This document shows, piece by piece, positions 17,070 to 24,473 of a stretch of 64,000 bases of DNA. Source of the DNA: Candidatus Gastranaerophilales bacterium (GTDB lineage Bacteria > Cyanobacteriota > Vampirovibrionia > Gastranaerophilales > Gastranaerophilaceae); the NCBI GenBank assembly GCA_944322945.1, contig CALUQN010000003.1, positions 62,001 to 126,000 of the forward strand, written 5' to 3'. How positions within the stretch are numbered: position 1 is the first letter of the stretch; each line of letters opens with the position of its first letter. The notes beneath the pieces are model-generated. The model was not told where the DNA came from. It worked only from the letters and a program-made list of their open reading frames with translations, and searched no databases. A program made the position numbers and the translations under genes.

Positions 17070-17486
17070 ATGAAAACGGAATTTGACATTGATGTCAAGT
17101 GGTTTGGAAAAACTGCTTCTGACAAAGTAATTGCTGCGGCAATGAAGGGTTTAAAACAAGGCGGTGAAGTTGCTGGCGGTGAAGCAATGAAAATTGCCCC
17201 TGTATTATCAGGTACATTAAAGCGGTCAATTTGTGTTACAGAAGGCGGCACACCAAACCTTGATGAAGTATTTGAAGAAGCAAAAACTTCATCCGATAAA
17301 AACCAGCCAAATGTAATGGCAACCAAACAGGGTGATGAACTATCTGTTTATGTTACTGCAAACACCCCTTATGCTTACAAACAACATGAACAAAATAAAA
17401 ACCATAGCAAATTTCTTGAAAGAGGTTTGCAAAATGCACAAGATGTTATTCCAAAACTTGTTGAAAGGCAACTGAAAAGGCTATGA
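17070..17486 (+). CDS. HK97 gp10-like tail-completion protein
   Basis: 138 residues from the ATG at 17070 with GGGGG upstream. It carries the family pattern: helix with EVAGGEAMKIAPVLSGTLKRSI, a beta part, then NTPYAYKQHEQNK and a C-terminal helix with FLERGLQNAQ. These proteins join the tail to the head. Overlaps the next gene by 4 bases. Confidence 0.82.
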   Translation: MKTEFDIDVKWFGKTASDKVIAAAMKGLKQGGEVAGGEAMKIAPVLSGTLKRSICVTEGGTPNLDEVFEEAKTSSDKNQPNVMATKQGDELSVYVTANTPYAYKQHEQNKNHSKFLERGLQNAQDVIPKLVERQLKRL

Positions 17487-17851
17487 CAGACATTTTAAAA
17501 GAAATAAGAACACATTTGATTAATTCAAAAGTCATTACTGATTCAGAATGTAAGTTTAATATTACAACTTCTGATGATGAAATTGTATGCCTTTGGATTT
17601 ATGGCGGTTATCGTGAAGTGCTTGGAGATTCACCAACAATTCAGATAAAAGTTCTTTCAAAAGATGCAAGGCAAGCAGAAAACAAGATAAATGCAATATT
17701 TAAAGCACTTGTTACTAACAAGCCAATTAGAATTTCAACAATAAACAATAAAAAAATGCGAATTGTTGAAGCACAACAACCGTTTTTTGTTGAGAAAGAC
17801 ACACAACAAAGATTTGTATGGGTATTTAATATTACAGTTACAGCTTTTTAG
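17483..17851 (+). CDS. Tail terminator-like protein
   Basis: 122 residues, starting inside the stop of the gp10-like gene. Alpha helix first (DILKEIRTHLINSK), then several beta strands, ending with VEKDTQQRFVWVFNITVTAF. Size, fold pattern and place just before the major tail protein fit the ring that ends tail-tube growth (lambda gpU role). Confidence 0.68.
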   Translation: MTDILKEIRTHLINSKVITDSECKFNITTSDDEIVCLWIYGGYREVLGDSPTIQIKVLSKDARQAENKINAIFKALVTNKPIRISTINNKKMRIVEAQQPFFVEKDTQQRFVWVFNITVTAF

Positions 17852-17877
17852 CACAAAGGCAGAAAGGAGAAAAGAAA

Positions 17878-18453
17878 ATGCCGTTATCAAAACAACAAAA
17901 TGTTCTTGGTATTTCTAATGCAAAAATTGCAGAAGTTACAGCAAACACAACTGAAACTTATACAATAGGCACAAGAATGGATTTACCGGAACTTAGTTCA
18001 ATGGAAGTTACAGTTAGCAGTGAAACAAAAGAAGCTGTTGCTGGGCTTACAACAGTAGATTCAATGACTTTCAAAAAGGCTTATGATGTAAAATTTGAAT
18101 CAGTCAATATTCCTTTGGATGTTATTGCAAAAATTAATGGTGCAACACTTACTGAAAGCGGAACAACACCAAACCAAATTGTTACTGTAACAGATAAGGC
18201 TTCAGATGTGCCTGTTTTGTTCAATCTTGAATTTGACACCGATTTCATTAATGGTGAAGCAGCAGACCTTCACATGGAATTATTCTGTGTTAAAGGTTTT
18301 CTTGATGTTGTTTCAAAAGCTGATGATTATTGGACTTGTTCTTTTGAAGGTCAAGGGGTTGTGAGAAAGAAAGATAAGGCTTTCAGAACAATAACTATTA
18401 ATGAAACTAGAACAGCAATCGGGGCAAATGACAGCCCTTCTGATGATTTATAA
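17878..18453 (+). CDS. Major tail (tube) protein
   Basis: 191 residues from the ATG at 17878 with AAAGGAG upstream. Beta-rich with acidic loops (LPELSSMEVTVSSETKEAVAG near residue 40) and VPVLFNLEFDTDFINGE in the middle. Position between terminator ring and chaperone genes marks it as the tube subunit. A strong terminator follows. Confidence 0.78.
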   Translation: MPLSKQQNVLGISNAKIAEVTANTTETYTIGTRMDLPELSSMEVTVSSETKEAVAGLTTVDSMTFKKAYDVKFESVNIPLDVIAKINGATLTESGTTPNQIVTVTDKASDVPVLFNLEFDTDFINGEAADLHMELFCVKGFLDVVSKADDYWTCSFEGQGVVRKKDKAFRTITINETRTAIGANDSPSDDL

Positions 18454-18478
18454 TAATAAAAAGTAATTAATTTATTAA

Positions 18479-18513
18479 AAAAGAACTCGGCTTAAAACAC
18501 CGGGTTCTTTTTT
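18479..18513 (+). terminator. Terminator/attenuator after the major tail gene
   Basis: A 12-bp stem (AAAAGAACTCGG / CCGGGTTCTTTT, with one wobble pair) and a 9-base loop, ending in a T run. Same arrangement as after the major capsid gene: the two most abundant proteins are each followed by a strong hairpin. Confidence 0.85.
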
Positions 18514-18536
18514 GTGTAAAAACAGGAGAAATAAAG

Positions 18537-18965
18537 ATGACACTTGACAAAATAGTTGTGCCAAAGTTAGAAATGGAACTTTTTGGCGAAAAATGGAATT
18601 GTGAATTTAAACTGCGTAATTTTGCAGTATTAAGAAATACTTTCAACATTTCAGAACATCAACTGCTTACAGGTTTAATGGACAAAAAACTTGAATTTAT
18701 TGCTTATGGCATTTGGGCTTCAACAATAGTTTTTGCCCCCTTTGATGCAGCTGATCCATTAAAAGTTGAAAGAACAATGGATTTAGAAAAAATTCTTGAA
18801 TTATCACTGGCGGAATTACAAGCTGCAACAGATCAGGTTGTAAAAGCGATGGAAGCATACCTGCCAAAACCAAAGCCACAAGATATTGCAAAGGCTGAAG
18901 CCAAAAAAAAGCCGGTAGAAGCAGCAACAAAGAAGGCTGCAAAAAAGAAAAAATCTATGAAATAG
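18537..18965 (+). CDS. Tail assembly chaperone, unshifted form (G-type)
   Basis: 142 residues from the ATG at 18537 with CAGGAG upstream. The first 100 residues form a mixed domain (KLEMELFGEKWNCEFKLRNFAV). The tail is Ala/Lys-rich and ends in a Lys run encoded by the slippery stretch. It lies between tube and tape measure genes, the fixed place of the chaperone pair in long-tailed phages. It coats the tape measure and helps load tube subunits (family knowledge). A -1 frameshift gives the longer form described in the next entries. Confidence 0.85.
   Translation: MTLDKIVVPKLEMELFGEKWNCEFKLRNFAVLRNTFNISEHQLLTGLMDKKLEFIAYGIWASTIVFAPFDAADPLKVERTMDLEKILELSLAELQAATDQVVKAMEAYLPKPKPQDIAKAEAKKKPVEAATKKAAKKKKSMK
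18941..18947 (+). promoter_or_regulatory. Programmed -1 ribosomal frameshift site A AAA AAG
   Basis: Reading in the chaperone frame, the codons are GCA AAA AAG AAA AAA, so the heptamer A AAA AAG lies in exactly the phase needed for a -1 slip. It is the same heptamer as in E. coli dnaX. The -1 frame is then open for 71 codons, while the zero frame ends 18 bases later at TAG. Confidence 0.88.
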
Positions 18966-19162
18966 ATTATGCGTATTTATATTATGCCGTAACCACGCAT
19001 TTAAGATTGCCTGAAGTGGTTTTTTGGACTGCTACGCATAGAAAAATTGTTGAACTTCTTGACATAGACAAAGAAGTCAACAGCATAAACACGAATAACA
19101 AAACAAAGAAAAATTCAGGCAGTAAAAAAATGTCATTACAAGAAGCAATGAAAATTTTGTAA
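18947..19162 (+). CDS. Frameshift extension of the tail chaperone (T-type part of a G-T fusion)
   Basis: After a -1 slip at 18941-18947, translation continues in the -1 frame to TAA at 19160-19162, adding 71 residues (about 208 in total). The extension contains EIDYAYLYYAVTTHLRLPEV, then VFWTATHRKIVELL, the 'FW..T.+...LL' pattern seen in chaperone T parts of other phages, and a Lys/Asn-rich end. It has no start codon or ribosome site of its own at the 5' end. It stops 9 bases before the tape measure ATG. Confidence 0.85.
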   Translation, partial: EKIYEIDYAYLYYAVTTHLRLPEVVFWTATHRKIVELLDIDKEVNSINTNNKTKKNSGSKKMSLQEAMKIL

Positions 19163-19171
19163 GGAGAAGCC

Positions 19172-22100
19172 ATGAGTGTAACAGCAGGACAAGTTGCAGT
19201 AAAACTTAATTTGGACAAAACCCAATTTGAACAAGGTATGCAGCAAGCAAGAAAAAGTGTTGATTTGCTTTCAACCGCCTTCAGTTCTATTGCTGCATTG
19301 GGTGTTGGTGCAACTTTGTTAAATATCGGACAAAATGCACTAAAGGCTTCTTCAGACTTTGAACAAGCACAAGTTGCATTTGGTGTAATGCTGGGTGATG
19401 CAGAAAAAGCAAGCAGATTGGTCAATCAATTACAAGATATGGCAAATGTTACACCTTTTGAAACACAAGATCTGTTGGATGCTTCAAGGGTATTATTAAA
19501 CTTTGGGATTCAATTAGAAGATTTATTGCCCGATTTGCAAATGCTTGGTGATATTTCAGGCGGAAACAGAGAAAAAATGCGTTCAATGACATTGGCATTT
19601 GCACAAATGTCATCTGCTGGCAGATTGATGGGGCAAGATATGCTTCAAATGGTCAATGCCGGCTTCAACCCTTTGCAACAGATTTCTGAAGAAACTGGCA
19701 AATCAATGGCAGTTTTGAAAAAAGAAATGGAAGAAGGCAAAATTTCTGTTGATATGGTGCAACAGGCTTTCAAAAATGCAACCGCTGAAGGTGGCAGATT
19801 TCATGGAATGATGGAACAACAAAGCCAAACATTGGAAGGTGTAACTTCAACAATGTCTGATGCTTACACGCTGATGACACGTTCAATTTCAGATATGGCT
19901 TTGCCTGCAATTAAAGAACAAATTGTTGAAACTACAAAATTAATTGAAAAAATTACTGAAAATATCAATGCCTTTAAAGAATGGGCTTCTGTTAATCAAT
20001 CCACTGTTTATGGACTTAAAAACGCAAGTATTGCGATTGCAGCACTTGCTGTTGCAATTCCTTTGACCAGTAAAGCTGTAACAGGGCTTATTCTTGCATA
20101 TAGAAATTTGGGAGTTGTAACAGCTTCAACAACTGCTTACCAATTAGCATTTGCAAATTTATTAAAAGGCAATGCAGCACTGGCATTAATTCAATATAGA
20201 GCAGCCATCACTGCAACAATAGCACAGGTAAGAGCATTAACAGTTGCGATGCTGGCAAACCCTATTACATGGGTAACTGTAGTATTAGGGGCTGGGGCTG
20301 CTGCGTGGTGGAAATATCAACAATCTATTCACGAAACGGCAAATGCGATTGAAGAACTCAATGCAAAGCAAGATGAAAATGTCAACAAAACAACTGAAGC
20401 AATCAGAACGATTCAAGAACTTCAGGGGGCAAAAAATCTTGACTATGAGCAAACCAAAAGACTTGATCAGGCTATTGAATATTTAACAGAAAAATACCCT
20501 AATTATATCAATAAACTGAAAGAAGAATTGAGGTTAAAAGGGCAAATTTCAAAAGCTACTGCTGAACAAATTGCCAATGAAATGACACTTGCCAAAGTGA
20601 AAGATTTATCTGAAAGAAAAGCCAAAATTGACAAAAAAGTTGAAAGAGGTATTGCCGCATATAATCAACAACAACTTATGGCGGCAGCACGATTTGGCAC
20701 ACCTATTCAGGAAAATCCGGGCAGGCTTGGTGTAAGCAAATCTTTACAGCGTGATCAGGATGCAATTAATAAGGAACTTGAAAAAGTAAAAAAAGAACGT
20801 GAAGCCATAGTTAATGAATTGACTTCACTGCAAGCTGAAGAACCAGTTGCAAGAAGGTCAACCAGCACTGCAACAGGTGAAACCAAAACTGCAAAACAAC
20901 TTGCAGCAGAAGAAAAGGCAAGACAAAAAGAAGCACTTGACTATAAAATTGCAATGCTTGAAGTTGAAAAATATGAAACACAAAAAACAGAAGATGAAAT
21001 TTATCAAATTAATTTACAACAGGCAAATGCAAGAATAAATGCTGCAAAAGCAGGCACTTCTGAATATGCACAGGCATTGGCACAGAAATTGCAACTTGAA
21101 AGAGAATATGAGCAAAAACAAAAAGCCTTAAAATCTCAACAGGTTGTTGATGACCTTACCAATGCTAAACAGGGCATTGATAACCAAATGGCAATGCTTG
21201 AATTGGAATATGACAGAAGAAGAATTTCAAAAGCACAACTTTTGCAACTTGAAATTAATTTCATAAATCAAAAGAAAAAACTTGAAGAAGCTGCTTTGCA
21301 AGAACAATTAAAACTTGTTCAAGGCAATGCTGCTGAAGAAGTAAAAATTAAACGTGCAAGCCAGCAAGTAATGGAAAATTACAATTTGCAGGCAAATAGA
21401 AAAGCACTTGAATTATGGAATTATCAACATCAAGAAATAAAAGGTTTTGCTGATGACTTTGCTTCTGAATGGGGCAACACACTTTCAGGGCTTATAAGCG
21501 GAGAAATGACTTTTGCCGATGCCGCCAATTCCTTGTTCAATAACATTTTGGGTTCATTTGGCGATATGTGCGGCGAAATGGTAACACGTTGGATTAAAGA
21601 CAATATGTCATTAATTACAACAACAAGAGCATTCACCACTGTAAAACTTTGGTGTGATAGATTGTTGCATTTAAGCAATACAAAAACTATTGCAAGTAAT
21701 ACACTTGTGGCACAATCAGCAGCAACTTCTGCTGGTGTTACATCTGCATCAGCAACAGCCACAGCAGGTGCAATGACTGGTTTGGGTTCTGCTGTTACAT
21801 TTGTTGTTAATCCAATAATGAAATTGGCAGGGGCAATGGCTACATTAGCAGCTTCAAGCGGTGCTGTTGCACTTTCAATGCCTATTATAGCATTATCTAC
21901 AGCAGTAACTGCGGCTTCTGCTGCATTGGCGGCATTAAGCATGGGTATTTTAAATACTGCATTGATGATGACTTCACCACTTGCAATGATGTTTGCCCCT
22001 GTATCGGTAATGTTAGCGGCAGAAATGGCGGTTGTAGGTGCAGCAGCCACGACAGCGGCAGTGGCAGTTGGAAAACTTGCCGTTGCATTGGCGGCAGCTT

Positions 22101-22492
22101 CAGCAGCAGCTATTCCTTTTGTTGGTTGGATGCTTGCCCCTGCGGCTGCAATGGCAACAGGTGCAGGAATTGCGGCAGGGCAAATGCTTGCAGCTTCGGC
22201 TGTTCAATTCAGAGAAAAGGGCGGTGAAGTTAAAAAGGGGCAAGCCTACATTGTAGGTGAAAAAAGACCTGAATTATTTATTCCTGACAGAAACGGAAGA
22301 ATTGAACCAAACTTAAATTCTCTGAATGGAAACGGTGAAAGCACAACACAAAACAGCTATTCAACAACAGTTGTTATTCAAGCCATTGACACAAAAGACT
22401 TCAAACAGCGTGTTGGTGATTTAACTGAATTCATACATGGCAACATTCAAAAAGGTGTTAAGAAAAGACAGCTTGCACCGTTAGGGGGCTAA
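19172..22492 (+). CDS. Tail tape measure protein
   Basis: 1,106 residues, which predicts a tail of roughly 150-170 nm at the usual 0.15 nm per residue. Residues 30-230 match the tape-measure N-terminal domain (FSSIAALGVGATLL, MLGDAEKASRLVNQLQDMANVTPFETQDLL, SAGRLMGQDMLQMVNAGFNPL). Two hydrophobic stretches follow (about 280-310 and 360-380), then coiled coil (390-750) and a second strongly hydrophobic Ala/Met-rich zone (850-1010). The end has GQAYIVGEKRPELFIPDRNG, the usual tape-measure closing motif. Preceded by AAGGAG. Confidence 0.95.
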   Translation: MSVTAGQVAVKLNLDKTQFEQGMQQARKSVDLLSTAFSSIAALGVGATLLNIGQNALKASSDFEQAQVAFGVMLGDAEKASRLVNQLQDMANVTPFETQDLLDASRVLLNFGIQLEDLLPDLQMLGDISGGNREKMRSMTLAFAQMSSAGRLMGQDMLQMVNAGFNPLQQISEETGKSMAVLKKEMEEGKISVDMVQQAFKNATAEGGRFHGMMEQQSQTLEGVTSTMSDAYTLMTRSISDMALPAIKEQIVETTKLIEKITENINAFKEWASVNQSTVYGLKNASIAIAALAVAIPLTSKAVTGLILAYRNLGVVTASTTAYQLAFANLLKGNAALALIQYRAAITATIAQVRALTVAMLANPITWVTVVLGAGAAAWWKYQQSIHETANAIEELNAKQDENVNKTTEAIRTIQELQGAKNLDYEQTKRLDQAIEYLTEKYPNYINKLKEELRLKGQISKATAEQIANEMTLAKVKDLSERKAKIDKKVERGIAAYNQQQLMAAARFGTPIQENPGRLGVSKSLQRDQDAINKELEKVKKEREAIVNELTSLQAEEPVARRSTSTATGETKTAKQLAAEEKARQKEALDYKIAMLEVEKYETQKTEDEIYQINLQQANARINAAKAGTSEYAQALAQKLQLEREYEQKQKALKSQQVVDDLTNAKQGIDNQMAMLELEYDRRRISKAQLLQLEINFINQKKKLEEAALQEQLKLVQGNAAEEVKIKRASQQVMENYNLQANRKALELWNYQHQEIKGFADDFASEWGNTLSGLISGEMTFADAANSLFNNILGSFGDMCGEMVTRWIKDNMSLITTTRAFTTVKLWCDRLLHLSNTKTIASNTLVAQSAATSAGVTSASATATAGAMTGLGSAVTFVVNPIMKLAGAMATLAASSGAVALSMPIIALSTAVTAASAALAALSMGILNTALMMTSPLAMMFAPVSVMLAAEMAVVGAAATTAAVAVGKLAVALAAASAAAIPFVGWMLAPAAAMATGAGIAAGQMLAASAVQFREKGGEVKKGQAYIVGEKRPELFIPDRNGRIEPNLNSLNGNGESTTQNSYSTTVVIQAIDTKDFKQRVGDLTEFIHGNIQKGVKKRQLAPLGG

Positions 22493-22495
22493 TTT

Positions 22496-23101
22496 ATGAG
22501 CAATTATGTATTTCCTTCTTTTCAGGGGTGGTCGTGGGAGAAAACGATCACCCCTGTTTGGAATACTCAAACATACGAAAGTGAAAGTGGACGTGAAACC
22601 CGAATTCAAAAATGGAAATATCCACGTTATAAAATTTCACTTACATATAATTTTCTTACAGATAACACTTCAAAGTGGCAGCTTGACAAAGGCGATATTG
22701 AACGCTTACAGGGCTTTTTTAATGCGGTGGGCGGTTCTTTCGATGATTTCTTATACTTTGATGACACAGAAAACAGTGTTGAAAATCAGACATTTGGGCT
22801 TGGTAATGGGCAACAAACTGTTTTTCAGCTTGTAAGAAATCACCCTTATTGGGCTGAACCAGTCAACGGAATTGTTGAAATTCCGCAAATTTTTATTGAT
22901 GGAGTATTAACAACAGAAGTTTCTGTTGATCCTTACGGTGTTGTAACTTTTGACAGTCCACCGCCGGCAGATAGTGTTTTGACGTGGACAGGAAACTATT
23001 ATTTCAGGGTACGTTTTGACAATGATGAAATTGAACTTACAAGAACGTGGGATGGACTTTGGGAAAGCATAGAAATTTCTATGAAAACGGTGAAAGCATG
23101 A
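22496..23101 (+). CDS. Distal tail protein, DUF2460 family (GTA-like)
   Basis: 201 residues from the ATG at 22496. It starts FPSFQGWSWEKTITPVWNTQ and goes on with ISLTYNFLTDN, GFFNAVGGSFDDFLYFDD and a C-terminal LTWTGNYYFRVRFDNDEIEL, all hallmarks of DUF2460 (TIGR02217), the distal tail protein of gene transfer agents and related phages. It forms the ring between tube and tail tip. Overlaps the next gene by 4 bases (ATGA). Confidence 0.9.
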   Translation: MSNYVFPSFQGWSWEKTITPVWNTQTYESESGRETRIQKWKYPRYKISLTYNFLTDNTSKWQLDKGDIERLQGFFNAVGGSFDDFLYFDDTENSVENQTFGLGNGQQTVFQLVRNHPYWAEPVNGIVEIPQIFIDGVLTTEVSVDPYGVVTFDSPPPADSVLTWTGNYYFRVRFDNDEIELTRTWDGLWESIEISMKTVKA

Positions 23102-23967
23102 AACAAGCTAGTGATGAATTAATTAATTTTTTAGCAACGCTTGAAAGCGATAAATTAAGACTTGCAGACCTTTATACATTCAAATTAACAAATGGCACTG
23201 TATTGAGGTTCACAAGTGCGGATTTTGACATTACCATTAATGGCAATACTTTCAGCCATAAAAATGCAGGTATTTCACGTTCTTCAATGGCTTGGGCAAC
23301 TGGTCTTTCCGTTGATGATGTTACTTTAGAATTTAACCCATCTGAAGAAGATAAACTTGAAGAAATAACACTTGTTGAAGCATTTAGAAATGGTTCTTTT
23401 GACGGTGCTGAAGTTCAAATTGATATTGCATTTTATGCTGATGGCTGGGATAATGAACCCCTTGTTCTTCAAAAGCTGTTTGTGGGCAATATTGACGTTG
23501 ATGAAATTGGCGGTTCTTATGTAAAAGCAAGCATTAAAAGTTACACAGAATTATTGAATGCAGCATTCCCTTCACAGGTTTATCAGGCATCTTGTTGCTA
23601 TGCACTTTATGGGGCAGGTTGTGGGGTAAACAGGGCAAATTTTTCTGAAGATGCTTATGTTTTATCAAATAGCACTAAAAAACAGATTAATTGCCAGCTT
23701 AGACAAGCCGCCGGATATTATCAAAATGGTGTTGTAACTTTTTTAACCGGTAAAAATATAAATATTAAAAAATCCGTTAAAGTGCATCAATCGGGTTTTT
23801 TAACATTATCAACCCCTTTGCCTTATGCCCCTGCAATAGGTGATAAGTTTTCGGTTTCAGCAGGCTGTAATAAAACTATTTCAATGTGTGAAAGTAAATT
23901 TCACAACAAAGCAAATTATTCAGGCACACCATTTGTGCCTAAAGCAGATAGCACTGTTAAATTTTAA
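23098..23967 (+). CDS. Tail hub protein, DUF2163/BR0599 family (GTA-like)
   Basis: 289 residues. The ATG at 23098 overlaps the previous stop; an upstream start at 23047 in this frame has no ribosome site. The N-terminal part (LADLYTFKLTNGTVLRFTSADFDI, FSHKNAGISR) is the DUF2163 domain. The C-terminal part has YALYGAGCGVNR and ends with C..K.. FHN..NYSGTPFVP, the BR0599 signature with paired Cys (KTISMCESKF). This protein forms the hub in GTA particles. The next gene starts 13 bases after its stop. Confidence 0.9.
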   Translation: MKQASDELINFLATLESDKLRLADLYTFKLTNGTVLRFTSADFDITINGNTFSHKNAGISRSSMAWATGLSVDDVTLEFNPSEEDKLEEITLVEAFRNGSFDGAEVQIDIAFYADGWDNEPLVLQKLFVGNIDVDEIGGSYVKASIKSYTELLNAAFPSQVYQASCCYALYGAGCGVNRANFSEDAYVLSNSTKKQINCQLRQAAGYYQNGVVTFLTGKNINIKKSVKVHQSGFLTLSTPLPYAPAIGDKFSVSAGCNKTISMCESKFHNKANYSGTPFVPKADSTVKF

Positions 23968-23980
23968 AGGTAAATACAGA

Positions 23981-24469
23981 ATGAATGAAGATTTAATTAG
24001 AATAAGTAAACTTGAACCTTATTCAAAAGAATACATAAAAGAACATGAAGAAGAATTGCGGCAAAATGTTGTTGAAATTGCAAAAAAATATATTGGTGCA
24101 AAATATCATATTAATGGAATGTTGCCATATAAAGCAACAGATTGCCACACTATTTTGATTATGGTATTTGCTGAAGCAAGAATTATTAAACTGTTTCAGC
24201 CTGAATTTTACCGCCCTGATTTTAGTTTTCACAGTTGCAAAGAAACATATCTTGAAGGCTTAAAAAAGTTTGCTTCAGAAACGAAAGAAAAAAAGCCCGG
24301 TGATGTGATTCTTTACCGATATGCAAAATTAATTGACCATGCAGGCATTGTGCTTGATACAGAAGGCACAATGATTGATAACTGCATCACACGTGGCTGC
24401 ACATTACAGAACTACAATCAAAACATAAACAAAAGCAGAGAAGTTTGCACATATAGTTTTTGGAGTTAA
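23981..24469 (+). CDS. NlpC/P60-type tail peptidase (GTA-like)
   Basis: 162 residues from the ATG at 23981; a longer frame back to 23840 overlaps the hub gene and has no ribosome site. Cys55 sits in ATDCHTILI and His120 in IDHAGIVL, the Cys-His pair of NlpC/P60 cysteine peptidases, with EKKPGDVILYRY before the His as usual. In GTAs the enzyme is mounted on the tail tip and cuts host peptidoglycan during entry (established for the family). It is followed 4 bases later by the megatron-like gene. Confidence 0.85.
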   Translation: MNEDLIRISKLEPYSKEYIKEHEEELRQNVVEIAKKYIGAKYHINGMLPYKATDCHTILIMVFAEARIIKLFQPEFYRPDFSFHSCKETYLEGLKKFASETKEKKPGDVILYRYAKLIDHAGIVLDTEGTMIDNCITRGCTLQNYNQNINKSREVCTYSFWS

Positions 24470-24473
24470 AAAG

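Noticed and set aside
21430-22050. A 206-codon antisense frame rich in Ala, Val and Ile
   Set aside because: It mirrors the Ala-rich hydrophobic zone of the tape measure gene and has no promoter or ribosome site.
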